From Akkermansia sp. (lineage in GTDB: Bacteria > Verrucomicrobiota > Verrucomicrobiia > Verrucomicrobiales > Akkermansiaceae), in the NCBI GenBank assembly GCA_017472085.1, contig JAFUQZ010000062.1, forward strand, positions 20,627 to 84,626: a stretch of DNA of 64,000 nucleotides. Direction: 5' to 3'. The notes beneath the pieces were generated by a model. The model saw only the letters and a list, made by a program, of their open reading frames with translations, searched no databases and was not told where the DNA came from. Shown here piece after piece: positions 15,182 to 24,389 of the stretch; within the stretch, counting starts at the first letter, position 1, and every line of letters starts with the position of its first letter. Both the position numbers and the translations under genes were made by a program.

Positions 15182-16531
15182 ATGAACGCCACGCAGATTC
15201 ACCGGGTACTGGAAACCACCGGAGTCACCCCATCCAAATCCATGGGGCAGAACTTCCTGGTGGATGAAAACATTGCACGCTGGATTGTCAGCCAGCTGGA
15301 GATATCCCCCGAGGACTGTGTGGTGGAGGTTGGCCCCGGCACGGGTGCGCTCACCGAGCATATCGCCCCGCTGTGCCGCAAGCTCATTCTGGTGGAGTTC
15401 GATGCCCGACTGGCCGAATACCAGCGGCAGCGCTGGGCTGATTCTCCGCATGTGACAGTTCACCATGCCGATGGTGCTTCCTGGGACCCCCGACCGCTCT
15501 TCGCCGAGAGGCCGGTCAAGTTCATGGGCAATTTGCCCTACTCTGCGGGCGGGGCTATCCTGGCAAACTTTCTGACTTCCCCCTGCGCCGTCTCTCGCGC
15601 GGTGGTCATGCTGCAGAAAGAATTCATCGACCGCATCCTCGCTCAGCCCGGAGACGAGGCCTATGGGTTGCTCTCGCTTCGCATGCAGATGGACTGGGTT
15701 CCCAAGGCTCTCAAGACCGTACCGCCGGAGGCATTCTCACCGCGACCGAAGATTGATTCAACGGTGATGCTGCTGACGCCGCGCGACCAGCTGAGCCTGC
15801 CCCCCTTTGACCACAAGCTGATGGATGAGCTGATGCGCCGCTGTTTTGCCCAGCGCCGCAAGCAGATGCACAAACAGCTCCCCGAACAACCGGAGTGGAA
15901 AGCCGTTTCTGCCCGCCTTGGTCTCTCCCCCACCGCCCGCCCGGAAGAACTGGGGCTGGCGGAATGGGTGAGCGTGACCAATGCCTATGATCCGCACCCT
16001 CTGGCGGCCGTACCGCAGAAAGACGATGAGCTGCTGGATGTGGTGGACGAGCAGAACCGCGTGCTGCGTCAGGCCACGAGAAAGGAGATTCATGATGAAG
16101 GACTGATGCACCGTGCCGTTCACATCCTGGTGTTCAACAAGCACCACGACTGCCTCCTGCAACAGCGATCCCTCCTCAAAGACCGCCATCCCGGCGTGTG
16201 GGATTCCTCCGCTGCCGGACACCTGGATGCCGGAGAAGATTACGAAACCGCCGCCCGCCGTGAGCTGGAGGAAGAATTGGGCATTACAGACACCCGCCTG
16301 CTGCATCTGGCGGATTTACCCCCCACCCCCGGCAACGGCATGGAGCACGTTGCCCTCTACGCCGCCCTCTACAACGGCAAAGTCCACTTCCCCGCCGCAG
16401 AGATTGCGGGAGTCATCCCCTTCCCGGCAGCCATCATTGACGCCTGGCTGGAGCGCCGCCCGCAGGACTTCGCCTGCTCTTTCGCGGAATGCTGGAAGAT
16501 TGCCCGAACCATGCTGGGCAACGAGGAATAA
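15182..16531 (+). CDS. rsmA: 16S rRNA dimethyladenosine transferase fused to a Nudix hydrolase
   Basis: The 449-residue protein is two enzymes in one chain. Residues 1 to about 265 are RsmA/KsgA: SMGQNFLVDENI near the N-terminus, the SAM motif EVGPGTGALTEHI, and the catalytic NLPY at 117-120. RsmA dimethylates two adenosines in helix 45 of 16S rRNA late in 30S assembly. Residues about 285-449 are a Nudix hydrolase with a complete box, GHLDAGEDYETAARRELEEELGI starting at Gly346 (GX5EX7REUXEEXGU). The HILVFN...LLQQRS...PGVWD pattern resembles the YfcD/isopentenyl-diphosphate-isomerase-like branch. The linker (DDELLDVVDEQNRVLR) is itself the usual start of that Nudix branch, so both domains look complete. 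RsmA is normally about 270 residues. Confidence 0.9.
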   Translation: MNATQIHRVLETTGVTPSKSMGQNFLVDENIARWIVSQLEISPEDCVVEVGPGTGALTEHIAPLCRKLILVEFDARLAEYQRQRWADSPHVTVHHADGASWDPRPLFAERPVKFMGNLPYSAGGAILANFLTSPCAVSRAVVMLQKEFIDRILAQPGDEAYGLLSLRMQMDWVPKALKTVPPEAFSPRPKIDSTVMLLTPRDQLSLPPFDHKLMDELMRRCFAQRRKQMHKQLPEQPEWKAVSARLGLSPTARPEELGLAEWVSVTNAYDPHPLAAVPQKDDELLDVVDEQNRVLRQATRKEIHDEGLMHRAVHILVFNKHHDCLLQQRSLLKDRHPGVWDSSAAGHLDAGEDYETAARRELEEELGITDTRLLHLADLPPTPGNGMEHVALYAALYNGKVHFPAAEIAGVIPFPAAIIDAWLERRPQDFACSFAECWKIARTMLGNEE

Positions 16532-16534
16532 TGA

Positions 16535-16563
16535 TTGAATGGGGAAAACAACTGTGATAGAAT
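16535..16563 (+). promoter_or_regulatory. Promoter of pheA
   Basis: TTGAAT (16535-16540), 17 bp, TAGAAT (16558-16563), 11 bases to ATG 16575. The in-frame ATG at 16539 lies inside the promoter and is therefore not the start. The -35 box begins 3 bases after the rsmA stop. Confidence 0.75.
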
Positions 16564-16574
16564 GCGCGTGCTGT

Positions 16575-17651
16575 ATGAATTTAGATGAGCTGAGACAGGA
16601 AATTGACCGCATCGATGCCGGGCTGGTAGAGCTGCTGAAGCAGCGCGCCCGCTGTGTGCATGAGGTGGGAGCTATCAAGAAATCCGCCAACGCCCCCACT
16701 TTTGTGCCGGAGCGAGAGAGCCAGCTCATTGCCAAGCTGTTGCAGCTCAACAACGGTGCGCTGCCGGAAAAAAGCCTTCTGAGCATCTGGCGGCAGATTG
16801 TGAGCTGTTCTTTCTTCCTGGAGGGCAACATGCGTATCGGCTATCTCGGCCCGGAGGGGACGTGGAGTCATCTCGCGGCGCTCAACCGTTTTGGAGAAAG
16901 CGTGGAGCTGGTTCCTTTCACCACCTTTGCCAAGGTATTTGATGCCGTGGAGCGCGGCGAAGTGAATTACGGGGTCATCCCCATCGAAAACAGCACGGAT
17001 GGCTCCGTCTCTCAGGCCATGGACAACTTTGCCAAGGCTGACACCTCCCTGCGCATCTGCGCGCAGATGCATCAGCATGTGCAGAACTGCCTCATGGCCA
17101 ACTGTGCGCCGGAGGACATCCGCGTCATCTACTCCCACCCGCAGGTACTGGGACAGTGCCGTCTCTGGCTCATGCAGCATTATCCGAATGCGGAGCAGAT
17201 AGCCATGCCCTCCTCTGCAGCTGCGGCAAAACAGGCACTGGAAGAAGCCGCCGATGGTGCTGCCGCCATGGGCACTCCCATGGCCGCAGAGAAATACGGT
17301 TTGAAGCTGCTGGCCAGAAACGTGCAGGACAAAGCGAGCAACGCCACCCGCTTTGCCGTCATCGGCAAGCAGAAGACCAAACCCACAGGCAAGGACAGGA
17401 CAACCATCTGTTTCAGCGTACCGGCCCATGTGGCGGGTAGTCTGGTGGATGTGCTGCTGCATTTCAAGAAACACGGGCTGAACCTCTTCTGTATCGATTC
17501 CCGCCCCACCCGCGACACGGCATGGGAGTACCTGTTCTATGTGGATGTGCAGGGGCATGAGGATGCAGAGCCGCTGAGCTCCTGCCTGGAGGAGCTGCGC
17601 GATCAATGCCCCATGGTAAAAGTGCTGGGGTCTTACCCGGATGAAGCCTGA
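16575..17651 (+). CDS. pheA: Bifunctional chorismate mutase/prephenate dehydratase
   Basis: This 358-residue P-protein makes phenylpyruvate from chorismate. Residues 1 to about 85 are an AroQ chorismate mutase (LDELRQEIDRIDAGLVELL, with Arg and Lys ligands in QRARCVHEVGAIKK and VPERE). Residues about 90-275 are prephenate dehydratase (MRIGYLGPEGTWSH at the start, IPIENSTDGSV, and the catalytic Thr in NATRFAVIG). Residues about 280-358 are an ACT domain with GSLVDVLLHF and DSRPTR, the positions that bind phenylalanine for feedback inhibition; the usual ESRP is DSRP here. Length and domain order are normal. It is followed by a delta-prime-like gene after 20 bases. Confidence 0.93.
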   Translation: MNLDELRQEIDRIDAGLVELLKQRARCVHEVGAIKKSANAPTFVPERESQLIAKLLQLNNGALPEKSLLSIWRQIVSCSFFLEGNMRIGYLGPEGTWSHLAALNRFGESVELVPFTTFAKVFDAVERGEVNYGVIPIENSTDGSVSQAMDNFAKADTSLRICAQMHQHVQNCLMANCAPEDIRVIYSHPQVLGQCRLWLMQHYPNAEQIAMPSSAAAAKQALEEAADGAAAMGTPMAAEKYGLKLLARNVQDKASNATRFAVIGKQKTKPTGKDRTTICFSVPAHVAGSLVDVLLHFKKHGLNLFCIDSRPTRDTAWEYLFYVDVQGHEDAEPLSSCLEELRDQCPMVKVLGSYPDEA

Positions 17652-17671
17652 TTGATATTCACCGCCTGCCC

Positions 17672-18652
17672 ATGTCCTTCACCGCCGACCACGCCCGCAA
17701 GCTTCTGCTGCATGCCCGCAACAGCGGACGCATGCCCCACGCCCTGCTCATCACCGGTACCCGCGAGGCCGGAACCCACGACCTCGTACTGGCCATGGCC
17801 AAGGAACTGAACGGAGCCGTGGCTGACCAGCCGGAGAACCTGCGGCATCCCATGTGCCGCGTCCTGCGTCCCGGCTCGAAGAGCCGCCGCATCCTCATTG
17901 AGGACGTGCGTGCCGTGGAGCCCTTTCTGGCACTGCGGGCAGAAGCTCACGAAACCAAGCTCGTGGTCATTCTGGAGGCTGACCGCATGATGGATGAACC
18001 GGCAAACGCTTTCCTCAAGACGCTGGAAGAGCCGCCGCCGCAGACTCTCATCATCCTGGTCACGGAGCAGCCCGGACGCCTGCTGCCCACCATCCTCTCC
18101 CGCTGCGTGCGGCTGGATTTACGGAGTTCCAACCCGGGGCTGCACCTCAGCCGGGTGCAGGAGCTCTTCCTGCCGGCAGTCAGCCGGGCTCTCGCCCTCC
18201 TGGGCTCCGATGTGGCCGCTCTGGCCCTCCGCGCCGATTTTCAATCCCTGCTGACCAACCGCCGCGAAAGCATCACCAAAAAGCTCACCGCAGCCATCAA
18301 GGCAGAATCGAAAGCCATCGCGGAGGGGACAGATATCCGCGATTGGGAAGCCAGACAGAAGGATGCCACCGCGGCTCTCATCGAAACAGAGTATCTGGCA
18401 GAACGCGAACAGATGCTGGAGCTGCTTTCCCTCTGTCTCGGGCAGGCCGTCCTGCTGGCCTCGCACGCACCGGATGTGCTTCCTCTTTCCCCGGTGCTGC
18501 AGGAAGTGGCTCAGAAACACAGCGTTGAAAGCCTCCTGCGCCGCATGCGTGCCGTGGAGGCCCTGCGCTCCGACCTCAACTTCAACGTAGCCGAAGCACT
18601 GGCGCTGGACTCCCGCCTGCTCGACATCATCGGCAATAATTCCCTCTTATGA
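17672..18652 (+). CDS. holB: DNA polymerase III delta-prime-like clamp-loader subunit
   Basis: The 326-residue protein has an AAA+ clamp-loader N-terminus: HALLITGTREAGTHDL at the P-loop position, RRILIEDVRAV, the Walker B-like LVVILEADRMMDEPANAFLKTLEEPP and the sensor SRC in LPTILSRCVRLDL. The P-loop lacks the GK(T/S) lysine, as in delta-prime subunits that do not hydrolyse ATP. The Zn-finger cysteines usual between Walker A and B are mostly missing. The C-terminal third is helical and diverged. It probably opens the sliding clamp with DnaX and delta. The stop overlaps the yicC start by 4 bases (ATGA). Confidence 0.8.
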   Translation: MSFTADHARKLLLHARNSGRMPHALLITGTREAGTHDLVLAMAKELNGAVADQPENLRHPMCRVLRPGSKSRRILIEDVRAVEPFLALRAEAHETKLVVILEADRMMDEPANAFLKTLEEPPPQTLIILVTEQPGRLLPTILSRCVRLDLRSSNPGLHLSRVQELFLPAVSRALALLGSDVAALALRADFQSLLTNRRESITKKLTAAIKAESKAIAEGTDIRDWEARQKDATAALIETEYLAEREQMLELLSLCLGQAVLLASHAPDVLPLSPVLQEVAQKHSVESLLRRMRAVEALRSDLNFNVAEALALDSRLLDIIGNNSLL

Positions 18653-19524
18653 ACAGTATGACCGGATTCGGGGCTGCCACCGCCCCCCTCGCCAACGCAT
18701 CCCTCCGCGTGGAAATCGGCGGCGTGAACCGTAAACAGACAGAAGTGGCTGTCACGCTTCCCCGCGCCTGGGCCGCTCTGGAGACGGCCGTCCGCGAACA
18801 GGTAGCGGGAGCCGTTTCCCGCGGACGCATCAATATTACCGTCAGTCTCCAGCACACCGCCGGTGTTGCCGCGCCCATCACCATCAACCGCGAGCGACTC
18901 GCCACCCTCACCACCGGTCTCCGTGAGCTGGAGAGCATTCTCGGCAAGCCGGTGGACACCTCTCTGGATGCCCTGATACGGCTCGGCGTGCTGACGGAGG
19001 AAACGGAGAACGACCTGCCGCCGGAGGAGGTGGAAGCTGCCCTCAAACCCGCTGTACAGGAAGCTCTGCAGGCTTTCCTGACCCTGCGGGCAGAAGAGGG
19101 TGCCAACATGAAACAGGATCTGCTCACCCGAATCAACACCCTGCGAGGATACCGCGTGGCACTTATGGAGCGCGCCTCCGGCGTGGCGCTGCGCCACAGG
19201 GAAAACCTCCTCAAACGGCTGGAGGAAAGCGGACTGCCCCTTCCGGCAGATGATGAGCGCATCATCAAGGAAATTGCCCTCTTTGCCGACCGTTGTGATG
19301 TGACAGAGGAAATGACCCGTCTGGAATCCCACCTCAACCAGTTCGAGCGCATCTGCGATAAGCCCGAAGCCGTGGGCCGTACCCTGGATTTCCTCTGCCA
19401 GGAAATCTTCCGCGAGCTCAACACCACCGGCTCCAAGGCCAATGACGCCGAACTGGCTCAAATGGTCGTTTCCGCCAAAACCGAACTGGAAAAAATCCGC
19501 GAACAGGTACAAAATATCGAATAA
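18649..19524 (+). CDS. yicC: YicC-family endoribonuclease
   Basis: The 291-residue protein starts MNSMTGFGAA, the family signature, followed by RVEIGGVNRKQTEV. The C-terminal DUF1732 region carries KEIALFADRCDVTEEMTRLESHL and the strongly conserved GRTLDFLCQEIFRELNTTGSKANDAEL. YicC proteins are RNA-binding endonucleases active in RNA turnover. The gene sits directly before gmk, its usual neighbour. Length is normal. Confidence 0.93.
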   Translation: MNSMTGFGAATAPLANASLRVEIGGVNRKQTEVAVTLPRAWAALETAVREQVAGAVSRGRINITVSLQHTAGVAAPITINRERLATLTTGLRELESILGKPVDTSLDALIRLGVLTEETENDLPPEEVEAALKPAVQEALQAFLTLRAEEGANMKQDLLTRINTLRGYRVALMERASGVALRHRENLLKRLEESGLPLPADDERIIKEIALFADRCDVTEEMTRLESHLNQFERICDKPEAVGRTLDFLCQEIFRELNTTGSKANDAELAQMVVSAKTELEKIREQVQNIE

Positions 19525-19525
19525 A

Positions 19526-20110
19526 ATGAACTACGGTACACTTCTCATCGTTTCCGGGCCCTCCGGCTCCGGCAAGACCACTCTCTGCCGCCGCGCAGAA
19601 GCCGCCGGGATCACCGGCTACTCCATCTCCTGCACCACCCGTGCCCCCCGCCCCGGTGAGCAGGACGGAGTGGACTACCACTTCCTCACTCCCGAAGTCT
19701 TCGCCGAAAAGGTACAGAACGGCGAGTTCCTGGAGTACGCCACCGTGCACGGCAACTCCTACGGCACGCTGAAAGCAGACATCATCGAATTGTTACAGGC
19801 CGGAAAGAACGTGGTCATGGATATTGACGTGCAGGGCGCCGCCTCCATCCGCGCCTGTGAGGATGCCATCATCCGCCGCTGCTATGCGGACGTGTATATC
19901 CACGTTCCCGCCGCAGAACTGGAAGCCCGCCTGCGCGGCCGACAGACGGATTCGGAGGAAGTCATCACCCTGCGTCTGCGCAATGCCGCCGCTGAGGATG
20001 CACGCCAAGGTGAGTACCAGTTCGCCCTCGTCTCCGCCGACCGAGAGAGCGACTACACCCGCTTCACCGCCCTGCTCTCTGCCCTATCCATGCGCACCGC
20101 ACTGAGCTGA
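19526..20110 (+). CDS. gmk: Guanylate kinase
   Basis: The 194-residue protein phosphorylates GMP to GDP with ATP. It has the P-loop GPSGSGKTTL, the GMP-binding SCTTRAPRPGEQDGVDYHF, EYATVHGNSYGT and the MDIDVQGA motif. The start is ATG 19526, one base after the yicC stop. An earlier in-frame start at 19442 lies within yicC and was rejected. A strong intrinsic terminator follows, closing the pheA-holB-yicC-gmk unit. Confidence 0.95.
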   Translation: MNYGTLLIVSGPSGSGKTTLCRRAEAAGITGYSISCTTRAPRPGEQDGVDYHFLTPEVFAEKVQNGEFLEYATVHGNSYGTLKADIIELLQAGKNVVMDIDVQGAASIRACEDAIIRRCYADVYIHVPAAELEARLRGRQTDSEEVITLRLRNAAAEDARQGEYQFALVSADRESDYTRFTALLSALSMRTALS

Positions 20111-20132
20111 GATTTTGGCTCCCTTTTTTTTC

Positions 20133-20172
20133 ATGCGCCGCCGCATTCTTACGGATTGCGGCGGCGCATTCT
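20133..20172 (+). terminator. Terminator after gmk
   Basis: A perfect 13-bp stem (20133-20145 with 20157-20169) around an 11-base loop, followed by TCTTTC. The U-tract is modest, but the stem is very GC-rich. Confidence 0.7.
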
Positions 20173-20257
20173 TTCACCTCATTACGCAAATATAAATAAT
20201 ATGATACGAGTAATTTACAAAAAAATGACAAGATGTCAGAATTACCGCATTGCAGCA

Positions 20258-20286
20258 TTGACTTCCTCCAAAAAACAGGCTATTAT
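20258..20286 (+). promoter_or_regulatory. Promoter of the 20336 gene
   Basis: TTGACT (20258-20263), 17 bp, TATTAT (20281-20286). It predicts a leader of about 42 bases before ATG 20336, longer than most in this window. Confidence 0.65.
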
Positions 20287-20335
20287 TCAGCTGTGTTAAC
20301 CATCAGGTTATCCTAAGTAATTTCACCGTCAATCC

Positions 20336-20809
20336 ATGAAGACCTCCGCCATTCTTACCGCCGTTCTGCTGAGTACACCGCTGATGGCCCAGGACGCCGC
20401 CGTTACGCCCTCGACTCCTGCTCCGGCAGTAGAGATGACGAAGCAGGCCAGGCAGCATCTGCAACTTACCCGCAACATCTTGGAAGTGCTCCGGGAACTG
20501 ACCGGGACGCTGGAGTCCGTCAAGGATCAGACCACGGCAGATACCGCTGCTATCAAAGTACATGAGATTGCGGCAAAGATGCATGAGCTGCAGACGCAGG
20601 CCGACAGCTACCCCACCCTGAGCAAGGAACAGGAAAAGCTGGTGAAATCTGCCATCAATGAGCAGGAGGTGCAGGAAACGGTACACAACTTCCTGGTATC
20701 CATTGTTCAGATAGCCCAGGCTAATTGCTACGATTCACCCTCCATGAATCAGGCGCTGGGGCGAGTGCTCAGCAAAGCAGCAAAAGCATCGGCGAACGCC
20801 ACGAACTGA
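20336..20809 (+). CDS. Small secreted alpha-helical protein, unknown
   Basis: The 157-residue protein has a signal peptide with cleavage after LMA (MKTSAILTAVLLSTPLMAQ). The mature protein starts with a Pro/Thr-rich stretch, then long helices rich in Leu, Glu, Gln and Thr (RNILEVLRELTGTLESVKDQ), and a single Cys near the C-terminus. I recognise no family. It has its own promoter and a strong terminator, so it is a monocistronic unit. A periplasmic role is inferred from the signal peptide only. Confidence 0.7.
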   Translation: MKTSAILTAVLLSTPLMAQDAAVTPSTPAPAVEMTKQARQHLQLTRNILEVLRELTGTLESVKDQTTADTAAIKVHEIAAKMHELQTQADSYPTLSKEQEKLVKSAINEQEVQETVHNFLVSIVQIAQANCYDSPSMNQALGRVLSKAAKASANATN

Positions 20810-20835
20810 AGCTTTTTCCACTAAGCCGTTTTCCC

Positions 20836-20871
20836 ATCCGCTGAGGTCGTTATCTCAGCGGATTTTTTTTG
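20836..20871 (+). terminator. Intrinsic terminator after the 20336 gene
   Basis: A perfect 10-bp stem (20836-20845 with 20854-20863), an 8-base loop, then an eight-T run. A textbook Rho-independent terminator. Confidence 0.9.
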
Positions 20872-20904
20872 TTATCAGAGGAGTTGGGGTGAAAAGGGTT
20901 TTCC

Positions 20905-20933
20905 TTGCCGAGTGGGGGCAAGTGTGATACCAT
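20905..20933 (+). promoter_or_regulatory. Promoter of the menDBC operon
   Basis: TTGCCG (20905-20910), 17 bp, TACCAT (20928-20933), 10 bases to ATG 20944. It shows that the in-frame starts at 20905 and 20932 lie inside the promoter. Confidence 0.6.
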
Positions 20934-20943
20934 GTTGCGCGTT

Positions 20944-22551
20944 ATGGCAGGAATGAGCGCCAAAAGAGAACTGCGCGAGCTGGCAGCACTGATGAAGGCA
21001 CATGGGGTAACTCGCTGCGTCGTGAGCCCGGGAAGCCGCAACGCCCCCATTGCCATGACGCTGGAAGCAGCCGGGCTCGAATGCCGCACGGTGGTTGATG
21101 AACGTGGTGCGGGATTTGTTGCTCTGGGATGGGCCGCGCAGGAGCAGGATGCAGTGGCCGTATGCGTCACCTCCGGCTCTGCCGTGCTGAACCTGCATCC
21201 GGCCGTGGCGGAGGCATATTACCGACATATTCCGCTGTTGATACTGACTGCCGACCGACCTGCTGCCTGGATTGGTCAGCAGGATGGACAGACGCTCCCG
21301 CAACCGGGGGCATTCGGAGGCATGGTGCGAGCTTCGTTTCATCTGCCGGAAGGTGAAGGCAACGATTGGGCCGTTAATCGCATCATCAATGAAGCTCTGC
21401 TGGAACTCCGGCATCGCGCAGGCGGCCCGGTTCAGCTTAATATCCCGTTGAGTGAGCCTCTTTTCACCACGACAGACGAAAAACTGTCGCTCCCGCGAGT
21501 CATCCGTCGCACCGAGCTGGCAACCATGACAGCGGACGATGAAGACGAACTGCTGGATATCGTGGCGCAACTGCCGCGCCGTATGATTCTGGTGGGCCAA
21601 ATGCCACAAGGTGCTGAAATTCCCGCCTCTCTGATCACGGAGAAGCAATTTGTGACCGTAGGTGAGCAACTGAGCAATACCCCCCTGCTCTGCGCCCGCC
21701 CGGAATCTCTGCTGAGTTATACGACAGAGGGGATGGCGCCGGACTTGCTCATCTCCGTGGGGGGCTGCATCATCTCCAAACGACTCAAGCAACTGCTGCG
21801 CAATCACCCGCCGAAAGAGCACTGGCACATCAGCCGCGACGGCGAAGTCTGTGACACCTTCTGCGCCCTCACGCGCTGCATCGAGGGCGCGGCCGACGAA
21901 ATCTGGGAGCTTCTGGCGGCCTTTGCAGAAGAGGGAGATGAGGATTTTGTGGCACGTTGGGCGACTGAACCACCAGCGTTTTCCGGGCCATTCTGCGGCA
22001 TGTCGGCAGTGGGGGATGCCCTGGCAGCTCTGCCGGGAAATGCTGTACTGCATCTGGCCAACAGCTCAGCTGTGCGCTACGCCCAGCTTTTCCCGCTGAA
22101 AGAAGGAACCCGCGTGGAATGCAACCGAGGGGTCAACGGTATAGAGGGAAGCGTCTCTGCCGCTCTGGGCTTTGCCGGGGGAGATGAGCGGCTTCAGCTG
22201 CTCATCTGCGGGGATTTGAGTTTCTTCTATGACATGAATGCGCTTTGGATACCGGGAATCGGTGCAAATGTGCGTATTCTCCTGCTGAACAACGGTTGCG
22301 GCGGCATTTTCTCAGCCATTGGCGCACCGGAAACACCGCTGGTGAATGCCCCGCACCATGCCACAGCCGAGGCCTGGGCTCGCAGCTGCGGATTCGGATA
22401 TCGCGCCGTCCGCAACGAAACAGAGATGTCCGCAGGAATTGATTTTCTGCTGGATGCGGGATCTCCGCAACCGCTGTTGCTGGAAGTCTTTACCGATGCC
22501 CGGCAGGATGCTGATTTACTGAAACAATTTTACAATAACGCTGCAAACTGA
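20944..22551 (+). CDS. menD: MenD, SEPHCHC synthase of menaquinone synthesis
   Basis: The 535-residue thiamine-diphosphate enzyme joins isochorismate and 2-oxoglutarate. The N-terminal domain has [28 protein letters not shown] (the conserved Glu that activates ThDP) and [18 protein letters not shown], followed by LTADRPAAW and GQQDGQTL. The C-terminal ThDP-binding part has [17 protein letters not shown] and the metal motif [14 protein letters not shown]...[10 protein letters not shown]. Length is normal for MenD. It is the first gene of a tight menD-menB-menC operon (2-base gap, then a 1-base overlap). Confidence 0.95.
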   Translation: MAGMSAKRELRELAALMKAHGVTRCVVSPGSRNAPIAMTLEAAGLECRTVVDERGAGFVALGWAAQEQDAVAVCVTSGSAVLNLHPAVAEAYYRHIPLLILTADRPAAWIGQQDGQTLPQPGAFGGMVRASFHLPEGEGNDWAVNRIINEALLELRHRAGGPVQLNIPLSEPLFTTTDEKLSLPRVIRRTELATMTADDEDELLDIVAQLPRRMILVGQMPQGAEIPASLITEKQFVTVGEQLSNTPLLCARPESLLSYTTEGMAPDLLISVGGCIISKRLKQLLRNHPPKEHWHISRDGEVCDTFCALTRCIEGAADEIWELLAAFAEEGDEDFVARWATEPPAFSGPFCGMSAVGDALAALPGNAVLHLANSSAVRYAQLFPLKEGTRVECNRGVNGIEGSVSAALGFAGGDERLQLLICGDLSFFYDMNALWIPGIGANVRILLLNNGCGGIFSAIGAPETPLVNAPHHATAEAWARSCGFGYRAVRNETEMSAGIDFLLDAGSPQPLLLEVFTDARQDADLLKQFYNNAAN

Positions 22552-22553
22552 GT

Positions 22554-23372
22554 ATGAAACGCGAATGGATAACGATTCAGGAATACAAGGATATTCTCTT
22601 CGAACAATATGGCGGCATTGCCCGCATCACCATCAACCGCGAACGCTACCGCAACGCTTTCACCCCCCTCACCACGGCAGAGATGAGTGATGCGCTCCGC
22701 CTTTGCCGCGAGATGCAGGATGTCTCCGTGGTGGTGCTGACCGGGGCTGGCAAGGTCGCATTCTGCGCCGGGGGAGACATGAACGTGAAAGGCCACGGCG
22801 GTTATCTGGATGAATCCGGCATTCCTCGGCTCTCTGTACTGGATGTGCAAAAGCAGATTCGATCCCTGCCCAAGCCGGTAATTGCTGCCGTGAACGGCTT
22901 TGCCATCGGCGGCGGCCATGTGCTGCATGTGGTCTGCGACCTCTCCATTGCCTCGGAAAATGCCATCTTCGGCCAGACCGGGCCGCGTGTGGGCAGCTTC
23001 GATGCCGGATTCGGCTCTTCCTACATGGCGCGTTGCATCGGGCAGAAGAAAACACGAGAAATCTGGTTTCTCTGCCGCAAGTACAATGCGCAGGAAGCGC
23101 TGGAGATGGGGCTGGTGAACAAGGTCGTGCCACAGGAGCAGCTGGAGGACGAGTATGTGCAGTGGGCAGAGGAAATGATGCAGCATTCCCCCATTGCCCT
23201 GCGACTCATCAAGGCAGGGCTCAATGCTGAGCTGGACGGCCAGGCCGGCATTCAGGAATTGGCCGGGGACGCCACTATGCTCTTCTATATGTGTGATGAG
23301 GCTCACGAGGGCTCACGCGCGTTCCTGGAAAAACGCAAGCCCGATTTCTCGAAATTCCCCAAAATGCCCTGA
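22554..23372 (+). CDS. menB: MenB, 1,4-dihydroxy-2-naphthoyl-CoA synthase
   Basis: The 272-residue crotonase-fold enzyme closes the second ring of naphthoate from o-succinylbenzoyl-CoA. Visible features are [19 protein letters not shown] near the N-terminus, [15 protein letters not shown] (oxyanion hole), [21 protein letters not shown], and the MenB-specific [18 protein letters not shown] with the Asp/Gly pattern of the bicarbonate- or Asp-assisted active site. The C-terminal region ends [18 protein letters not shown], the usual MenB tail. Length is typical. Confidence 0.96.
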   Translation: MKREWITIQEYKDILFEQYGGIARITINRERYRNAFTPLTTAEMSDALRLCREMQDVSVVVLTGAGKVAFCAGGDMNVKGHGGYLDESGIPRLSVLDVQKQIRSLPKPVIAAVNGFAIGGGHVLHVVCDLSIASENAIFGQTGPRVGSFDAGFGSSYMARCIGQKKTREIWFLCRKYNAQEALEMGLVNKVVPQEQLEDEYVQWAEEMMQHSPIALRLIKAGLNAELDGQAGIQELAGDATMLFYMCDEAHEGSRAFLEKRKPDFSKFPKMP

Positions 23373-24358
23373 TGCGGATTCAATGGCAGAAGCGGGTGCT
23401 GCATTTCCGCCGTCCGGCCGCGACCTCTCGTGGCGCACTCACAGAGCGTACCTCCTTCGTGATTGAAGTTCGCACGGAACACGGATGCGGCTATGGTGAG
23501 TGCTGCACCATGCCCGGTCTGTTGCCCGCCCCCACGGATGCTGAACTGAACCATTGGTGCAGGGAGACAGAGAAATGGGGCGGCATACCCACCGGGCAGC
23601 GCATTCCTTCCCCCATCCGTTTCGGGCTGGAATGTGCTCTGCAGGAAGCGCAACACCCCGGACTTCCCCGCTGGGACACGACCTTTTCGCGGGGGGAAAC
23701 GGGTATCGCCATTCACCACCTCATCTGGATGGATACGACCGACCGTATGCTGGCTGCCATGAACGATGGGATTCAGCGCGGGTTCACCTGTCTGAAGCTG
23801 AAGGTGGGAGCCCTGCCCTTTGATGAAGAAATCCGAATGCTGAGGGAGGCACATGCCGCCTTTCCGCAAGCAGAAATCCGAGTGGATGCCAACGGAGCAT
23901 TTTCTCCCGCAGAAGCGTTCGTCAAACTGGAATCTCTCGCCGCAGCCGGAGTCAGCAGCATCGAGCAACCCATTCGCCCCGGGCAATGGCAGGTAATGCG
24001 GGAACTCTGCCGCAATATCCCCCTGCCCATTGCTCTGGATGAAGAACTGATAACGGCACACAATGCCGCAGAACAACTGCTGGACAGCATCATGCCGCAA
24101 GCGCTCGTCATCAAGCCCTCTCTGCACGGGGGACTGGCCGCTGCCGAATCTCTGGTCGGACTGGCAGAGCAGCGCGGCATACGCTGGTGGATTAATTCTG
24201 CGCTGGAAAGTCACATAGGGCTTACCGCTCTGGCTGAATGGTGCGGGCTCCATGCCCCCGCAACCCTCCACGGGCTCGGCACAGGTCGCTTATTCACCGA
24301 TGATTCTCCCGGAAAGGTACATTTGCGAAATACACAGTTACACTATTGTGCTCCCTGA
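23372..24358 (+). CDS. menC: MenC, o-succinylbenzoate synthase
   Basis: The 328-residue enolase-superfamily enzyme dehydrates SHCHC to o-succinylbenzoate. It has the catalytic Lys in CLKLKVG (near residue 148), the three metal ligands in RVDANGAF, SIEQPI and ALDEEL, and the second catalytic Lys in LVIKPSLHGG. Its ATG overlaps the menB stop by one base. The window holds no menF, menE or menH; menA is about 27 kb away, so the pathway is split. Confidence 0.93.
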   Translation: MRIQWQKRVLHFRRPAATSRGALTERTSFVIEVRTEHGCGYGECCTMPGLLPAPTDAELNHWCRETEKWGGIPTGQRIPSPIRFGLECALQEAQHPGLPRWDTTFSRGETGIAIHHLIWMDTTDRMLAAMNDGIQRGFTCLKLKVGALPFDEEIRMLREAHAAFPQAEIRVDANGAFSPAEAFVKLESLAAAGVSSIEQPIRPGQWQVMRELCRNIPLPIALDEELITAHNAAEQLLDSIMPQALVIKPSLHGGLAAAESLVGLAEQRGIRWWINSALESHIGLTALAEWCGLHAPATLHGLGTGRLFTDDSPGKVHLRNTQLHYCAP

Positions 24359-24389
24359 ATAACCGGGAATCCCCTCCAAAGTTTATGCA

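Noticed and set aside
18511..19512. Minus-strand frames opposite yicC
   Set aside because: YicC is unmistakable on the plus strand; the opposite frames are composition artefacts.
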